From: Clostridia bacterium
GTDB taxonomy: Bacteria; Bacillota; Clostridia; Christensenellales; CAG-138
Assembly (NCBI GenBank): GCA_017509785.1
Contig: JAFWOT010000009.1
Coordinates: forward strand, 25,841-89,840
Direction of reading: 5' to 3'
DNA length: 64,000 nucleotides
The notes below the pieces were generated by a model. That model ran no database searches, was not told the origin of the DNA, and saw only the letters and a list, made by a program, of their open reading frames with translations. Shown one piece after another: positions 49,399 to 58,361 of this stretch (positions are counted from its first letter, which is position 1; each line of letters begins with the position of its first letter). The position numbers and the translations under genes are program-made.

Positions 49399-50667
49399 TC
49401 ACTGCTTGCCGTCCTTTTCAGCGGGGATGCGGATCGTGACTTTTGTTCCCTCACCCAAAAGGCTTTCAATGGTCAGCGACCCGCCGCACAGGCTTCGGAG
49501 TCTTTCGCGGACGTTGCGGATGCCGATATGCGTCCCGTCGGCGCTTTCGGCGGCGGACGTGTCGAAGCCCCTTCCGTTGTCGCTGATAACGACCTCGTGG
49601 AAGCTGCCCGCTCTTTTTGAGGAAACGCGGACGCACCCGTTTTCAATTCCGCGCAGGCCGTGGCGGATCGCGTTCTCAACGAGGGGCTGAACGGTCAGCG
49701 CCGGAAGGCGAAAATCCCTGTCCTGCACGTCGTATTCTATGCGTATCGACGGAAAGCGGATCATCTCTATCTCCGAGTAAGTGCGGGTGTGCTCGAGCTC
49801 CTTTTCAAACGGGATGAGCTGGGGCTGATCGAGCGAGCCGAGGTTTTGCCTGAGATACGAGCCGAATTTTTCCGTAACGTCAAAAGCCTTTTCGGGATCG
49901 GTCAGGCACAGCGCCTGGATGGACGACAGCGTGTTGTAAAGAAAGTGCGGCTGTATCTGGCTCATCATTATCTTGATCCGCTGCTGGGCTTTAAGATCCT
50001 CCTCGTGCATCCGCACGAACCTCAGGTGCAGCCAGATGTAGCAGAACACGCTTCCTATGACTATCGCATAGGTCAGGAAGGTCACGGGCTGATCCTCGCC
50101 GCTGACTTTTCCGTCCATATAGATGGATACGAGTATCGTCAGCACCACAAAGATATGGATAAGTATGCCGCGCTTCTCGGTGCCTTTGGTATCATGATAA
50201 TTGCGCAGGTTTCGGTACAGCCAGTAGGCTATCAGTATCAGGCTGATGTATAGGCAGGTCTTGGAGAGCGGACCGTGCAGATAATGGTTGTCAGTGCTGA
50301 TCCAGAAGCAGATGTGCGAGAAATACGCCGTCAAATGAATGAGGAAGTTGACGACCGCCAGCGCCCAGCAGCCGAGGTGTTTTTCATCCGGGAAGACGAT
50401 ATAGAGAAAAAGTATAATGAATATGGGACGAATGGTATATCCGTAAACCGACCATGTGGTACGCCAAAACCAACGGAGCTCACCCGCAGCAAGCGCGTTC
50501 TCTAAAAGGTTCTGAGCTATAAGGGAAAGGCTGAGCCCGATAATAATGAACATCACCCGCCGGTGCTTTTTGCCGATATAAGGGTCAAGCGCCACGGTGA
50601 TCGTCAGCCCCGTCAATAAAAAGCACAGCGGGAGAAGCAGCGCAAAGGTGTAAATACTCCATACCAT
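49399..50667 (-). CDS. LytS/YehU-type sensor histidine kinase
   Basis: 422 residues. Six or seven N-terminal membrane helices (about 1-215), then the His_kinase domain with phospho-acceptor H241 (SQIQPHFLYNTLSSIQAL) and a HATPase with N-box VENAIRHGL (N332) and G-box DNGRGF, GIRNVRERL. Likely partner of the response regulator at 48018. Own promoter (50727-50755); AAGGAGGAGC precedes the ATG. The sensed signal is unknown. Confidence 0.9.
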   Translation of the reverse strand: MVWSIYTFALLLPLCFLLTGLTITVALDPYIGKKHRRVMFIIIGLSLSLIAQNLLENALAAGELRWFWRTTWSVYGYTIRPIFIILFLYIVFPDEKHLGCWALAVVNFLIHLTAYFSHICFWISTDNHYLHGPLSKTCLYISLILIAYWLYRNLRNYHDTKGTEKRGILIHIFVVLTILVSIYMDGKVSGEDQPVTFLTYAIVIGSVFCYIWLHLRFVRMHEEDLKAQQRIKIMMSQIQPHFLYNTLSSIQALCLTDPEKAFDVTEKFGSYLRQNLGSLDQPQLIPFEKELEHTRTYSEIEMIRFPSIRIEYDVQDRDFRLPALTVQPLVENAIRHGLRGIENGCVRVSSKRAGSFHEVVISDNGRGFDTSAAESADGTHIGIRNVRERLRSLCGGSLTIESLLGEGTKVTIRIPAEKDGKQ

Positions 50668-50726
50668 AGCCGAAAGCTCCTCCTTGATTTTTGCCGGTGA
50701 ATGAGGCTGCCGCTCGCTGTGCGTTT

Positions 50727-50755
50727 ATGATACACCATGCAAATTTGATTGTCAA
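50727..50755 (-). promoter_or_regulatory. sigma-A promoter of the kinase gene
   Basis: Minus strand TTGACA (50755-50750), a 17-base spacer, TATCAT (50732-50727). Confidence 0.75.
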
Positions 50756-50824
50756 ATCGGCATGAGGAAAAACGCAATTCCGCCCTTTGAGTAAAAAGTT
50801 TTTTCAAATAAAAGGAAGGATTAG

Positions 50825-50856
50825 TTGGACATTTGTTGGACAGGACGTGTTAAAAT
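50825..50856 (+). promoter_or_regulatory. SARP-type promoter 2 (giant surface protein)
   Basis: TTGGACA (50825-50831), TTTG, TTGGACA (50836-50842), exactly 8 bases, then TAAAAT (50851-50856). The same geometry and sequence as promoter 1. No normal -35 box. Confidence 0.75.
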
Positions 50857-50922
50857 ACAACCGAATACTATACTCCCGCAAGGCGGATGAGCCAAATCAT
50901 ACACAAGGAGGAAGTGTAAAGC

Positions 50923-53900
50923 ATGAATAAGGGTGGATCAAAGCTCTTGGCGGCGTTGCTCGCGGTGATCATGGTCTTAGCCGAGCTTGTGACCCCGGCG
51001 CTCGCGCTTGAAAAAGCTCAAGGCGTCACGAAGGTCGTCAGCACCGAGGCTAAGGTTTATGAGACGAACCGTCCCGAAGCCAACACGAATTCGGGCGAGA
51101 CAGCGGCTGACGCGGAGTACGAAGCCGTCTCCGATACTATGAACATTGTCGGCGAGGTGCTGGCAAACGCATTCAACAGCATTTCGGAGGATCCCGAAAG
51201 GACAAGATCCTTGCTTGAATCGTACCCCACGGAGGAACACGAACCCGAGTATTATGAGGATTCCCTCAGGATACGTTACCTTGCTGACGGCGGGGACGAG
51301 CCCAATTATTTGGTTTACAGGGACAGCTTCCTTATTATACCCGAGGAGCAGAGCGCAGACTACGAGACAGCCTATTCCGAGGACGGGCTGACGGTCATCA
51401 TCACCCCGGCAATTCCCGCAGAAGCCCTTGCGGACAGGACGGGTATAGTCTTCCTGCATGAGAATATCGGCTGCGACGAGGTGCTGGTATTTGCCGAAGA
51501 GCCGAAGCTTGCCGAAGACTCTGTGACTCTTCGATTAAAGAGCCCGCAGGATATAGCCGTGACCGAGCTTTTTTCCGACGGCAAGTTGGAGTATAGCGGC
51601 GACGGCTCGCAGGCGCCCGGCAATCAGGGCGTTAGCGTGGACTTTGAAACGAACCCCTCCGGCACCAACTGGGAGGGTGAGATAACGAGCTTCGAGCCCT
51701 CCTGGCCCTCGGCAAGCGTTTATGTAAACGTATGGAAGCTCAAGTTTGAGCTTGTTCTGAATCTCAAGTTCGATATGGATTTCAGACTCCATACGACCGG
51801 CGCGAGCGGCGGTCGTGAGAGCGTTACCATCGCGGGCGTTCACGTACCGATAAAGCTCTTTACGATCAACGTGCTGTACAAGCTGCAAACGGAGTTCTAT
51901 GACAACGTGCCCATTGAGATGGAGGGTACTATTTCGACCGATATCGATATCACGATGAACCTGATCTTCGGTACGCGCATCTCCAAGTACAGGAACCCCG
52001 TCGTATTGAACAGGCTCAACATATTGGATGAAAGCTGGGTAAACAGGGACGTTCGTTTCTATATCGGCTCGCAGCTTCTTATTCAGGGCGGTTTCCTTGA
52101 GATCAGCATCAATCTATGGTTCTATACCGTGCAGATAGGCCCGGTGCTCTCGATCAATTACGATAACCGCGGCGGTTGCTACATAACTGCAAGGCTCGAG
52201 AAGGATACCTTTACCCCGGGGCAAACGGGGCAAACGGGGCAGACCGGCATACATACCTGCGCGGCTGTGGGAGAGCCGGGCTGTCTTGGCATCACGATAC
52301 GCGAGGTGCACCGAAGTTCCGTCTATTTCAAGGTCGATCTTTATTTCGACGATTGGTCTTTCTACTTTGTTGATTCCGGTGAGGTAGACGACGGCACGAG
52401 GTATTTCTATAATTCCCTCACATTCAATTCCGGCATGAAGGATGGGACCTGCCCGCACATTTTCTACAAGGTTCCCGTCGCCGTATGGCAGGATGACAGC
52501 AAAACTCAGCCCGCGGCGAACATGGCGGTGGGCGTGGGCGACTCGCTGACGCTTTCGGAGGCAGAGCGCACACTGGTTTCCGCTGTCAGCGACAGCCAAG
52601 GCCGCGCGACGATCTATCTGCCTTTCAGGAGGCTTCACAGCTATACTATTATTGCAAGCGGCGAGCTGGACGGGATGACCGTTGCCGGATCCGCACTGCA
52701 GCCCCAAGATATGCAGGCGGGTGAAAACCAAACCGTCAACGTCATTCTGCATTCCGAATCAAAGCTTACGATAAAGACGGACATCGTCTGGCGTGCCGAC
52801 GCCGACAATAAGGATATCCCCGCTTGGGATGAGGATTACTTCCTGCGGCTCGTGCTGTTAAGGCGCGAGGCAGGCTCGAACGCCGAATGGCAGCAGGTCG
52901 GTGATTACTTCTACGCAAGGTATTCAAACGGCTGGCAGGTAAACGACCTTACTCCGCCCAAATTCGGCTTTAGGGACGGCAGGGCCTTCCTCTACGAATA
53001 CCGCGTCCGCATACTTGATGAGTACGTGGGCGTCGTCACTCCGGAGAATGACAACGTCATTTTGAACATGCCCATCCCCGCATACACCGATGCGACCGGC
53101 AATACCGAGCAGAGCCACCGCAACAACTTTTATATCTCCTACCATGAGGAAAGGACGGACGATAACCTTTCCCTGACTGTTACGGCGGAGGCCGTTATGG
53201 AGATACGCCTGCGCAAGAGCTGGGTGCTGAGCGACAGCGCCAACAAGGCGGAGCAGGTTTATCTTGCCCTTTTGCAAAAGCCCGCCGCCGGTTGGGAAAA
53301 CAAGGCCGAGGAGCGTGCGGTGCCGGACGAATGGGTCGTGGCTCTCGACCCCCTTGGCGGAGGCTCTGAGACGATAAAGAGCCTGATCGCGGCCGACGTG
53401 CTTTCCGTGGGGGATGACCTCAGCAGCATTGAAAACCGCCCCCTTGCCATTGTAAAGGTGAGCGACGATAACAACTGGTACCAAAGCTGCATCGTGCCCA
53501 AGTACCGCAGCGGCGTAAGGCTGCAGTACATGGCATATGAGCTTGACAGCTCGGTTATGGAAAACATGCTGAGGTATGAGTACGACCTTACCTCGCGGGC
53601 GACTGTCAAGTCCTTCGGTGATTATAACTCCCTGCCCGGCGCGGCCACGCTCGATTACGACGCCGTAATGACGGCAATAGTCGTAAACACCGACCCTCTG
53701 CCCGAAAACACCATCTCCGGCATCATCCGGTGGAAGCCGACTTCATATGCGAACTATTCCCCAACGGACTACGTGGTGCTTTCCATCCTTAAAGATGACG
53801 TTAAGATTCGCGAGCTGACGCTCAACAAGGAAGAATGTACGATCCAGACCAACCTCTGGTACTGGAAGCTTACCCTTGACGACTACGACCCCGAGGCGGA

Positions 53901-56900
53901 ATACACTGTACAGGAGTACATACCCTTCGGCGACGAAGGGCCCCTGTGGGTGGGCATGGCCTCCGGGCTCAACCTTTTAAACCACGCCATTGAGTATGAA
54001 TCCGTCTTTGCAGAGGCGCAGGCGGTATTCGATATCCCTCCGGAGGACATAAGCCAGATCAACATCGGCGCGGTGGATTCCACGACCGGCAAGGCCGGAT
54101 GGGACTTCACCCTGAACAAGCAGAACGATTGGTGGACCTACAACACCGACAGGAAAAAGAACGAGGTCGCCGACATATCGAACTATTTCGTCGAAGCGCC
54201 GAACATATACGGTTACACCACCATCAGGGAGCGCCCCTATGCCTACACCAACGCCGGCATAGGCAACCTGTGTTACAGTTTTACCGTCCGTTATATGCGC
54301 TTGAGCGATAATTTAAAGCTCCATATCTCCAAGGAATGGACGAACACGGACGAGAGCACCGTTTATCCCGACCACGTCGATCTTGAGGTCTTCAAGGACG
54401 ACGTGAAGATCGCCGACGTTACCCTTCACCGCGAGGGCGAGGGTTGGAGTACCGCCATTGTCGATAAGGACGCGGAGGGCAACAACCTGACACGTTCCAC
54501 GTACTCTTACAGCACTTGGAGTAACATTACACATGTTTACACCATAAGAGAGAAGGCTGTTGAAGGCTTCACCTCAAGCGTTGCAATGACCCTTGACACC
54601 GGCGACGATATCTACTACACCGTCACCAATAAATGGGTCGGCTCCGACTACATGAACGTATCGGGAACCGTCACGTGGGAGGGCGACGAGGGGCATGAAA
54701 GCCTCCGCCCCGAGAGCGTGCAGCTTTCCGTCGTCAACAAGCACGAGGAATACGTGAAGACCATCACCGTTCCCGTAAACTCCGACGGCACCTATGAGGC
54801 CAAGTATCTGCCGGGTCATGACGCGAAGGGCAATGAGCTGACCTATTCCGTCATCGAGAGCCACGTTTACGGTTACACCGCGACCTATTCCGAGCCGGTC
54901 TTCGACGAGGAGACCCGCACATGGACGTGCGACGTCACGAACAAGCTGACGGGCTATTACCCCATGACCGTCAAAAAGGTAGTCGAGGGCGTTCCCGATA
55001 ACGAGGAGGAGGTTTACAACTTCAAGCTCGAGCCGAAATTCGACTACGAGGGCGAGGATCAGACCTACCCACAGCCGCTCAAAAACGACCTCAGCATCAC
55101 CGGCGCGGGCGAGACCAAGGCCGAGTTCTTCATCGACGAGGACGGCATTTACATTTATTCCCTTAAAGAAATAAAGGGCGAGGACGAAAGCTGCGAATAT
55201 GACGAGGCCGTGCGCGAGGTGCTTGTCGTCAGGAGCACCAACCCCGACGGCACAGTCGAGTTCAAGAGCTGGGTGACCAAGGAGGGCGACGATACCGTAC
55301 CCAACGATGAAAACTCAACGAATACGGCCGAATTTACCAACCGTTACCCCGGCTTCTACATCGAGAAAAAGTGGGACGTCGACCTTGAGGGCAAGGACAG
55401 GCCGGACAGCATCGAGGTCGTCATCCAGAAGAAGGACGGCTCCAAGTGGGAGTCTGTCAAGCTCGTTGAGCTGAATGAAGACAACGATTGGAAGAAGTGC
55501 ATGCGTCTTGACGGCATGGACGACGCCGAGATCCGCGTGCGCGAGCTTCGCGAGGAGACTGCCCTTCAGGAGCTCATAAGCACCTTGAAGCAGACGCTTG
55601 CACAGGTCACGGAAGACACCTATGATTCGTGGATAGCGCAGATCAAGGAGGCCGCAGGCTCCTATTACGACGCGCTGCCCGACGCCATAAAGTCCGCCGC
55701 AGATCAGGGGATCGATAAGCTCAAGGAAGCCCTGAACGCGGAGGAGGGGGACCTCTTCGATAAGCTCATGGAGAGAATAGGTCTCGCCTCGGCTGAGAAC
55801 CGTATCGTCTACGATAAGGATGACAGCGACAAGTCCGGCAAGACCAACGAGGTCACCTTCCACGTTGGCGAATACGTTTCCGCGCTCTCCGGCGGAACCG
55901 AGGACGCGCACGTCACGAAATACAAGGTCTCCTACGATAAGAGCGGCAATACCTATAAAATCAAGAACATGGCGATTCTCGAGATCGACGTTATAAAGCG
56001 CTGGATAGGCATTGGCGTGGACGACGAGGATATGCCCGATTCCGCGTGGGTCGCGCTCATGTGTTCGCCGAAATCCGGCGCGCTCGATAACGCGGCGGAC
56101 TTAGCAAGTGCCGCGGGGATAGATATTGGCGGCGTGCTCGATTACGAGTTCCCCGTCATAAATCCCGAAGAGGGCGGCAAGGACGCGCTGACGCTCCTGA
56201 GCGAGCTGACGATCGGCCTCGATATAAGCATGATCGGCACGCTTGCCGAGAAGATATTCGGCGTCAAGATCCCGAAGCTTGCGGTAGCCAAGGTCGACAA
56301 GGACTGCGATTGGACGGCAAACTTCGTAATAAGCAAGTACAACATGGGCGTTCCCATGGATTATAAGGGCGCCGAGCTTTGGAGCGAGGTCATCAGGCAG
56401 ATAATCAAGTACCTTATCGGGTTCTCGCTTCCCGTATCCTTCAACCCGTTCGATGGTTATTTCAGCATCCCGACAAAGGCCATCCGGACCGTCGCGGGTA
56501 TCGAAAACCCCTCCGATATCCTCGACCTTTCGGGTCTCGCCGGCAAGGCGCTTGAAAAGGCGCAGTCCCTGACGATGGACGATATCAGCAATTTCGGCTG
56601 GGACACCCTGCTCGACGATTACCACCTGATGGCGAACGTCATCAACGTCAAGATAGATTGGGAGACCGAGGACGATAACACGCTGCACGGCGCAAAGATC
56701 TGGAAGAACGACGACGAGAGCAAACGCCCCGACTATATCACGATCCACGTTAAGGACGGCGACAGGGAGCTTAACGGTTCGCCGATAATACTCCTCAAAT
56801 CCGATTTTGCGGGTAAGGACGAATGGGATTGGACGCTGTATCTGCCCGAGGATCCCGACGGGCTGTTTAGCGGCGCGACCTACGTCGTATCCGAGGAATA

Positions 56901-57684
56901 CCCCGAAGACTTTGAGAACGCGGAGCACTACTCCGCCGAGATCGACGGGCTCGATATCATCAATACATGGAGCGATGATATCCCCGACGCCGTTACGATA
57001 TCCGGACAAAAGATCTGGCAGGACGAGAACGATAAATTCGGTTACCGCCCCGACAGCATCACCGTGCGCCTTTACGCCGACGGCGAGGAGGTCGGCTCCG
57101 TTGTGACGAGCGCTGCCGGCGAGTGGAAGTATTTCTTCCCCGCAATGCCCAAGAAAGACGAGGACGGGCATGAGATAGTGTACACCGTCGCCGAGGACGA
57201 GGTCGATCACTACTCTGCAAGGGTCGACGGGTTTAATATTATCAACGAGTTCACGCTCATCCCCCCGACGATAGAAGCCTCAAGAGCGGAGCTGCGCACA
57301 CGCCCCGAGGCCGATTCCCGTGCCGATCTCAGGTTTATCTACACGGTGCACTTCAACGATTCTTGCATTGATTACCGCGGAAACACCTACGGTCCCAACG
57401 AGAACGCCTATAAGATAGAACGCATCTGGAGCGTGCTTTCGGCAGAAGGACGCTCGGTCACGGTTGAGGGTAGGAATATCTTCGCTATGTACGAGGATGC
57501 GGACGGAGGCGAGGATGCCAACTGCTTCACCTTTACGGCTGTGCTCGTCGGCATGAGACCCGAAAACTTCGACGTCGACGTTACTGCCGTACCGTATATG
57601 ACCTATTCGCTCGATGGAGTGCCGGCGACCGTTAACGGGAACGATATCACCGACTCCGTAAACGGCGCGCTGAACAGCGATTAA
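50923..57684 (+). CDS. giant exported Cna-B-type surface protein
   Basis: 2253 residues. Signal peptide about 1-28; a unique N-terminal region (to about 560); then a long array of Cna-B-like beta-sandwich repeats (about 600-2120; typical starts VSGTVTWEG, LHGAKIWKND, ISGQKIWQDENDK with ends like YTVxE and GxxIINxW). A helical insert lies at about 1545-1620. No LPXTG motif, C-terminal membrane helix, SLH or dockerin is visible, so anchoring is unexplained. Cna-B repeats often form isopeptide-stabilised stalks. Carried in the skin-like element under a SARP-type promoter; followed by a small peptide gene. Confidence 0.88.
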   Translation: MNKGGSKLLAALLAVIMVLAELVTPALALEKAQGVTKVVSTEAKVYETNRPEANTNSGETAADAEYEAVSDTMNIVGEVLANAFNSISEDPERTRSLLESYPTEEHEPEYYEDSLRIRYLADGGDEPNYLVYRDSFLIIPEEQSADYETAYSEDGLTVIITPAIPAEALADRTGIVFLHENIGCDEVLVFAEEPKLAEDSVTLRLKSPQDIAVTELFSDGKLEYSGDGSQAPGNQGVSVDFETNPSGTNWEGEITSFEPSWPSASVYVNVWKLKFELVLNLKFDMDFRLHTTGASGGRESVTIAGVHVPIKLFTINVLYKLQTEFYDNVPIEMEGTISTDIDITMNLIFGTRISKYRNPVVLNRLNILDESWVNRDVRFYIGSQLLIQGGFLEISINLWFYTVQIGPVLSINYDNRGGCYITARLEKDTFTPGQTGQTGQTGIHTCAAVGEPGCLGITIREVHRSSVYFKVDLYFDDWSFYFVDSGEVDDGTRYFYNSLTFNSGMKDGTCPHIFYKVPVAVWQDDSKTQPAANMAVGVGDSLTLSEAERTLVSAVSDSQGRATIYLPFRRLHSYTIIASGELDGMTVAGSALQPQDMQAGENQTVNVILHSESKLTIKTDIVWRADADNKDIPAWDEDYFLRLVLLRREAGSNAEWQQVGDYFYARYSNGWQVNDLTPPKFGFRDGRAFLYEYRVRILDEYVGVVTPENDNVILNMPIPAYTDATGNTEQSHRNNFYISYHEERTDDNLSLTVTAEAVMEIRLRKSWVLSDSANKAEQVYLALLQKPAAGWENKAEERAVPDEWVVALDPLGGGSETIKSLIAADVLSVGDDLSSIENRPLAIVKVSDDNNWYQSCIVPKYRSGVRLQYMAYELDSSVMENMLRYEYDLTSRATVKSFGDYNSLPGAATLDYDAVMTAIVVNTDPLPENTISGIIRWKPTSYANYSPTDYVVLSILKDDVKIRELTLNKEECTIQTNLWYWKLTLDDYDPEAEYTVQEYIPFGDEGPLWVGMASGLNLLNHAIEYESVFAEAQAVFDIPPEDISQINIGAVDSTTGKAGWDFTLNKQNDWWTYNTDRKKNEVADISNYFVEAPNIYGYTTIRERPYAYTNAGIGNLCYSFTVRYMRLSDNLKLHISKEWTNTDESTVYPDHVDLEVFKDDVKIADVTLHREGEGWSTAIVDKDAEGNNLTRSTYSYSTWSNITHVYTIREKAVEGFTSSVAMTLDTGDDIYYTVTNKWVGSDYMNVSGTVTWEGDEGHESLRPESVQLSVVNKHEEYVKTITVPVNSDGTYEAKYLPGHDAKGNELTYSVIESHVYGYTATYSEPVFDEETRTWTCDVTNKLTGYYPMTVKKVVEGVPDNEEEVYNFKLEPKFDYEGEDQTYPQPLKNDLSITGAGETKAEFFIDEDGIYIYSLKEIKGEDESCEYDEAVREVLVVRSTNPDGTVEFKSWVTKEGDDTVPNDENSTNTAEFTNRYPGFYIEKKWDVDLEGKDRPDSIEVVIQKKDGSKWESVKLVELNEDNDWKKCMRLDGMDDAEIRVRELREETALQELISTLKQTLAQVTEDTYDSWIAQIKEAAGSYYDALPDAIKSAADQGIDKLKEALNAEEGDLFDKLMERIGLASAENRIVYDKDDSDKSGKTNEVTFHVGEYVSALSGGTEDAHVTKYKVSYDKSGNTYKIKNMAILEIDVIKRWIGIGVDDEDMPDSAWVALMCSPKSGALDNAADLASAAGIDIGGVLDYEFPVINPEEGGKDALTLLSELTIGLDISMIGTLAEKIFGVKIPKLAVAKVDKDCDWTANFVISKYNMGVPMDYKGAELWSEVIRQIIKYLIGFSLPVSFNPFDGYFSIPTKAIRTVAGIENPSDILDLSGLAGKALEKAQSLTMDDISNFGWDTLLDDYHLMANVINVKIDWETEDDNTLHGAKIWKNDDESKRPDYITIHVKDGDRELNGSPIILLKSDFAGKDEWDWTLYLPEDPDGLFSGATYVVSEEYPEDFENAEHYSAEIDGLDIINTWSDDIPDAVTISGQKIWQDENDKFGYRPDSITVRLYADGEEVGSVVTSAAGEWKYFFPAMPKKDEDGHEIVYTVAEDEVDHYSARVDGFNIINEFTLIPPTIEASRAELRTRPEADSRADLRFIYTVHFNDSCIDYRGNTYGPNENAYKIERIWSVLSAEGRSVTVEGRNIFAMYEDADGGEDANCFTFTAVLVGMRPENFDVDVTAVPYMTYSLDGVPATVNGNDITDSVNGALNSD

Positions 57685-57723
57685 TTCAAGCGTACTATGA
57701 CAATTTACAGGAGGAATAACGAT

Positions 57724-57849
57724 ATGAAGAAGTATGAAGAACCGGAACTTGAGATAGTAAGCTTTGAGGTTGAGGACTTCACGAATTTCGGCGGGGATAA
57801 CGAGGTATCGGCAGCCGAGCTCTTCCCAACCAAGCAAATAGATTGGTAA
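57724..57849 (+). CDS. small RiPP-precursor-like peptide
   Basis: 41 residues: MKKYEEPELEIVSFEVEDF, then TNFGGDNEVSAAELFPTKQIDW. The leader pattern K-Y-E-x-P-E-L-E-x-x-x-F resembles short leader peptides of clostridial ribosomal peptides, though no Cys and no modifying enzyme is nearby. AGGAGG at 57709 and ATG at 57724; a terminator follows. Co-transcribed with the giant protein gene; may be an accessory or signalling peptide. Confidence 0.72.
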   Translation: MKKYEEPELEIVSFEVEDFTNFGGDNEVSAAELFPTKQIDW

Positions 57850-57865
57850 CGCCAAAGGCAAAAAG

Positions 57866-57906
57866 AAATCGAGATAGGAGGTGAACTCTTGTCTCGATTT
57901 TCTTTT
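57866..57906 (+). terminator. terminator of the giant protein/peptide operon
   Basis: AAATCGAGA (57866-57874) pairs with TCTCGATTT (57892-57900), then TCTTTT. Confidence 0.8.
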
Positions 57907-57948
57907 GCAAAAAACATTTCGCATATTCGTCAAATCGATAACGGTCTG

Positions 57949-58236
57949 CTACTCCTGCTTTGCATTCCGTACTATTGAATTGAACAGCTGCAGCTTCTGT
58001 TCTGTCGTACAGTCAAGGACGGATATCCCCCTAACTACAGCGTCGGCATGAACTTGTGCTATGCGCTCTTCAAGCTCAAGCTTTCCTTCGGGGGTTTTCG
58101 GGAGATAAACTATCACGTTGATCTTATTGGCTTTTGAAATATCGATCACCGCCTTCCATATAACCAAGGCTATTGAAGCGGGGTTGTCCGTTATTCCAAA
58201 CGGACGGCAATAAGAAAACTGCCAATGAATGTCCAT
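57949..58236 (-). CDS. small element protein, candidate recombination directionality factor
   Basis: 95 residues, unrecognised (IDISKANKINVIVYLPKTPE, ELEERIAQVHADAVVRG). Divergent from the serine recombinase, 125 bases apart. Skin-type elements need a small directionality protein encoded beside the recombinase; this is the only small gene in that position. No sequence similarity to known factors can be claimed. Weak RBS (GAAGG). Confidence 0.5.
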   Translation of the reverse strand: MDIHWQFSYCRPFGITDNPASIALVIWKAVIDISKANKINVIVYLPKTPEGKLELEERIAQVHADAVVRGISVLDCTTEQKLQLFNSIVRNAKQE

Positions 58237-58361
58237 TGGCCTTCGCTTATGGCGTGTGCAGATATAAGACCAAATAAGCGTCGTTTGACTCTTTTCATAT
58301 TCGTTACGCTATATTATGATAACAACGAAGATACTACAATGGGTTTGAAGGAGTGATAAGT

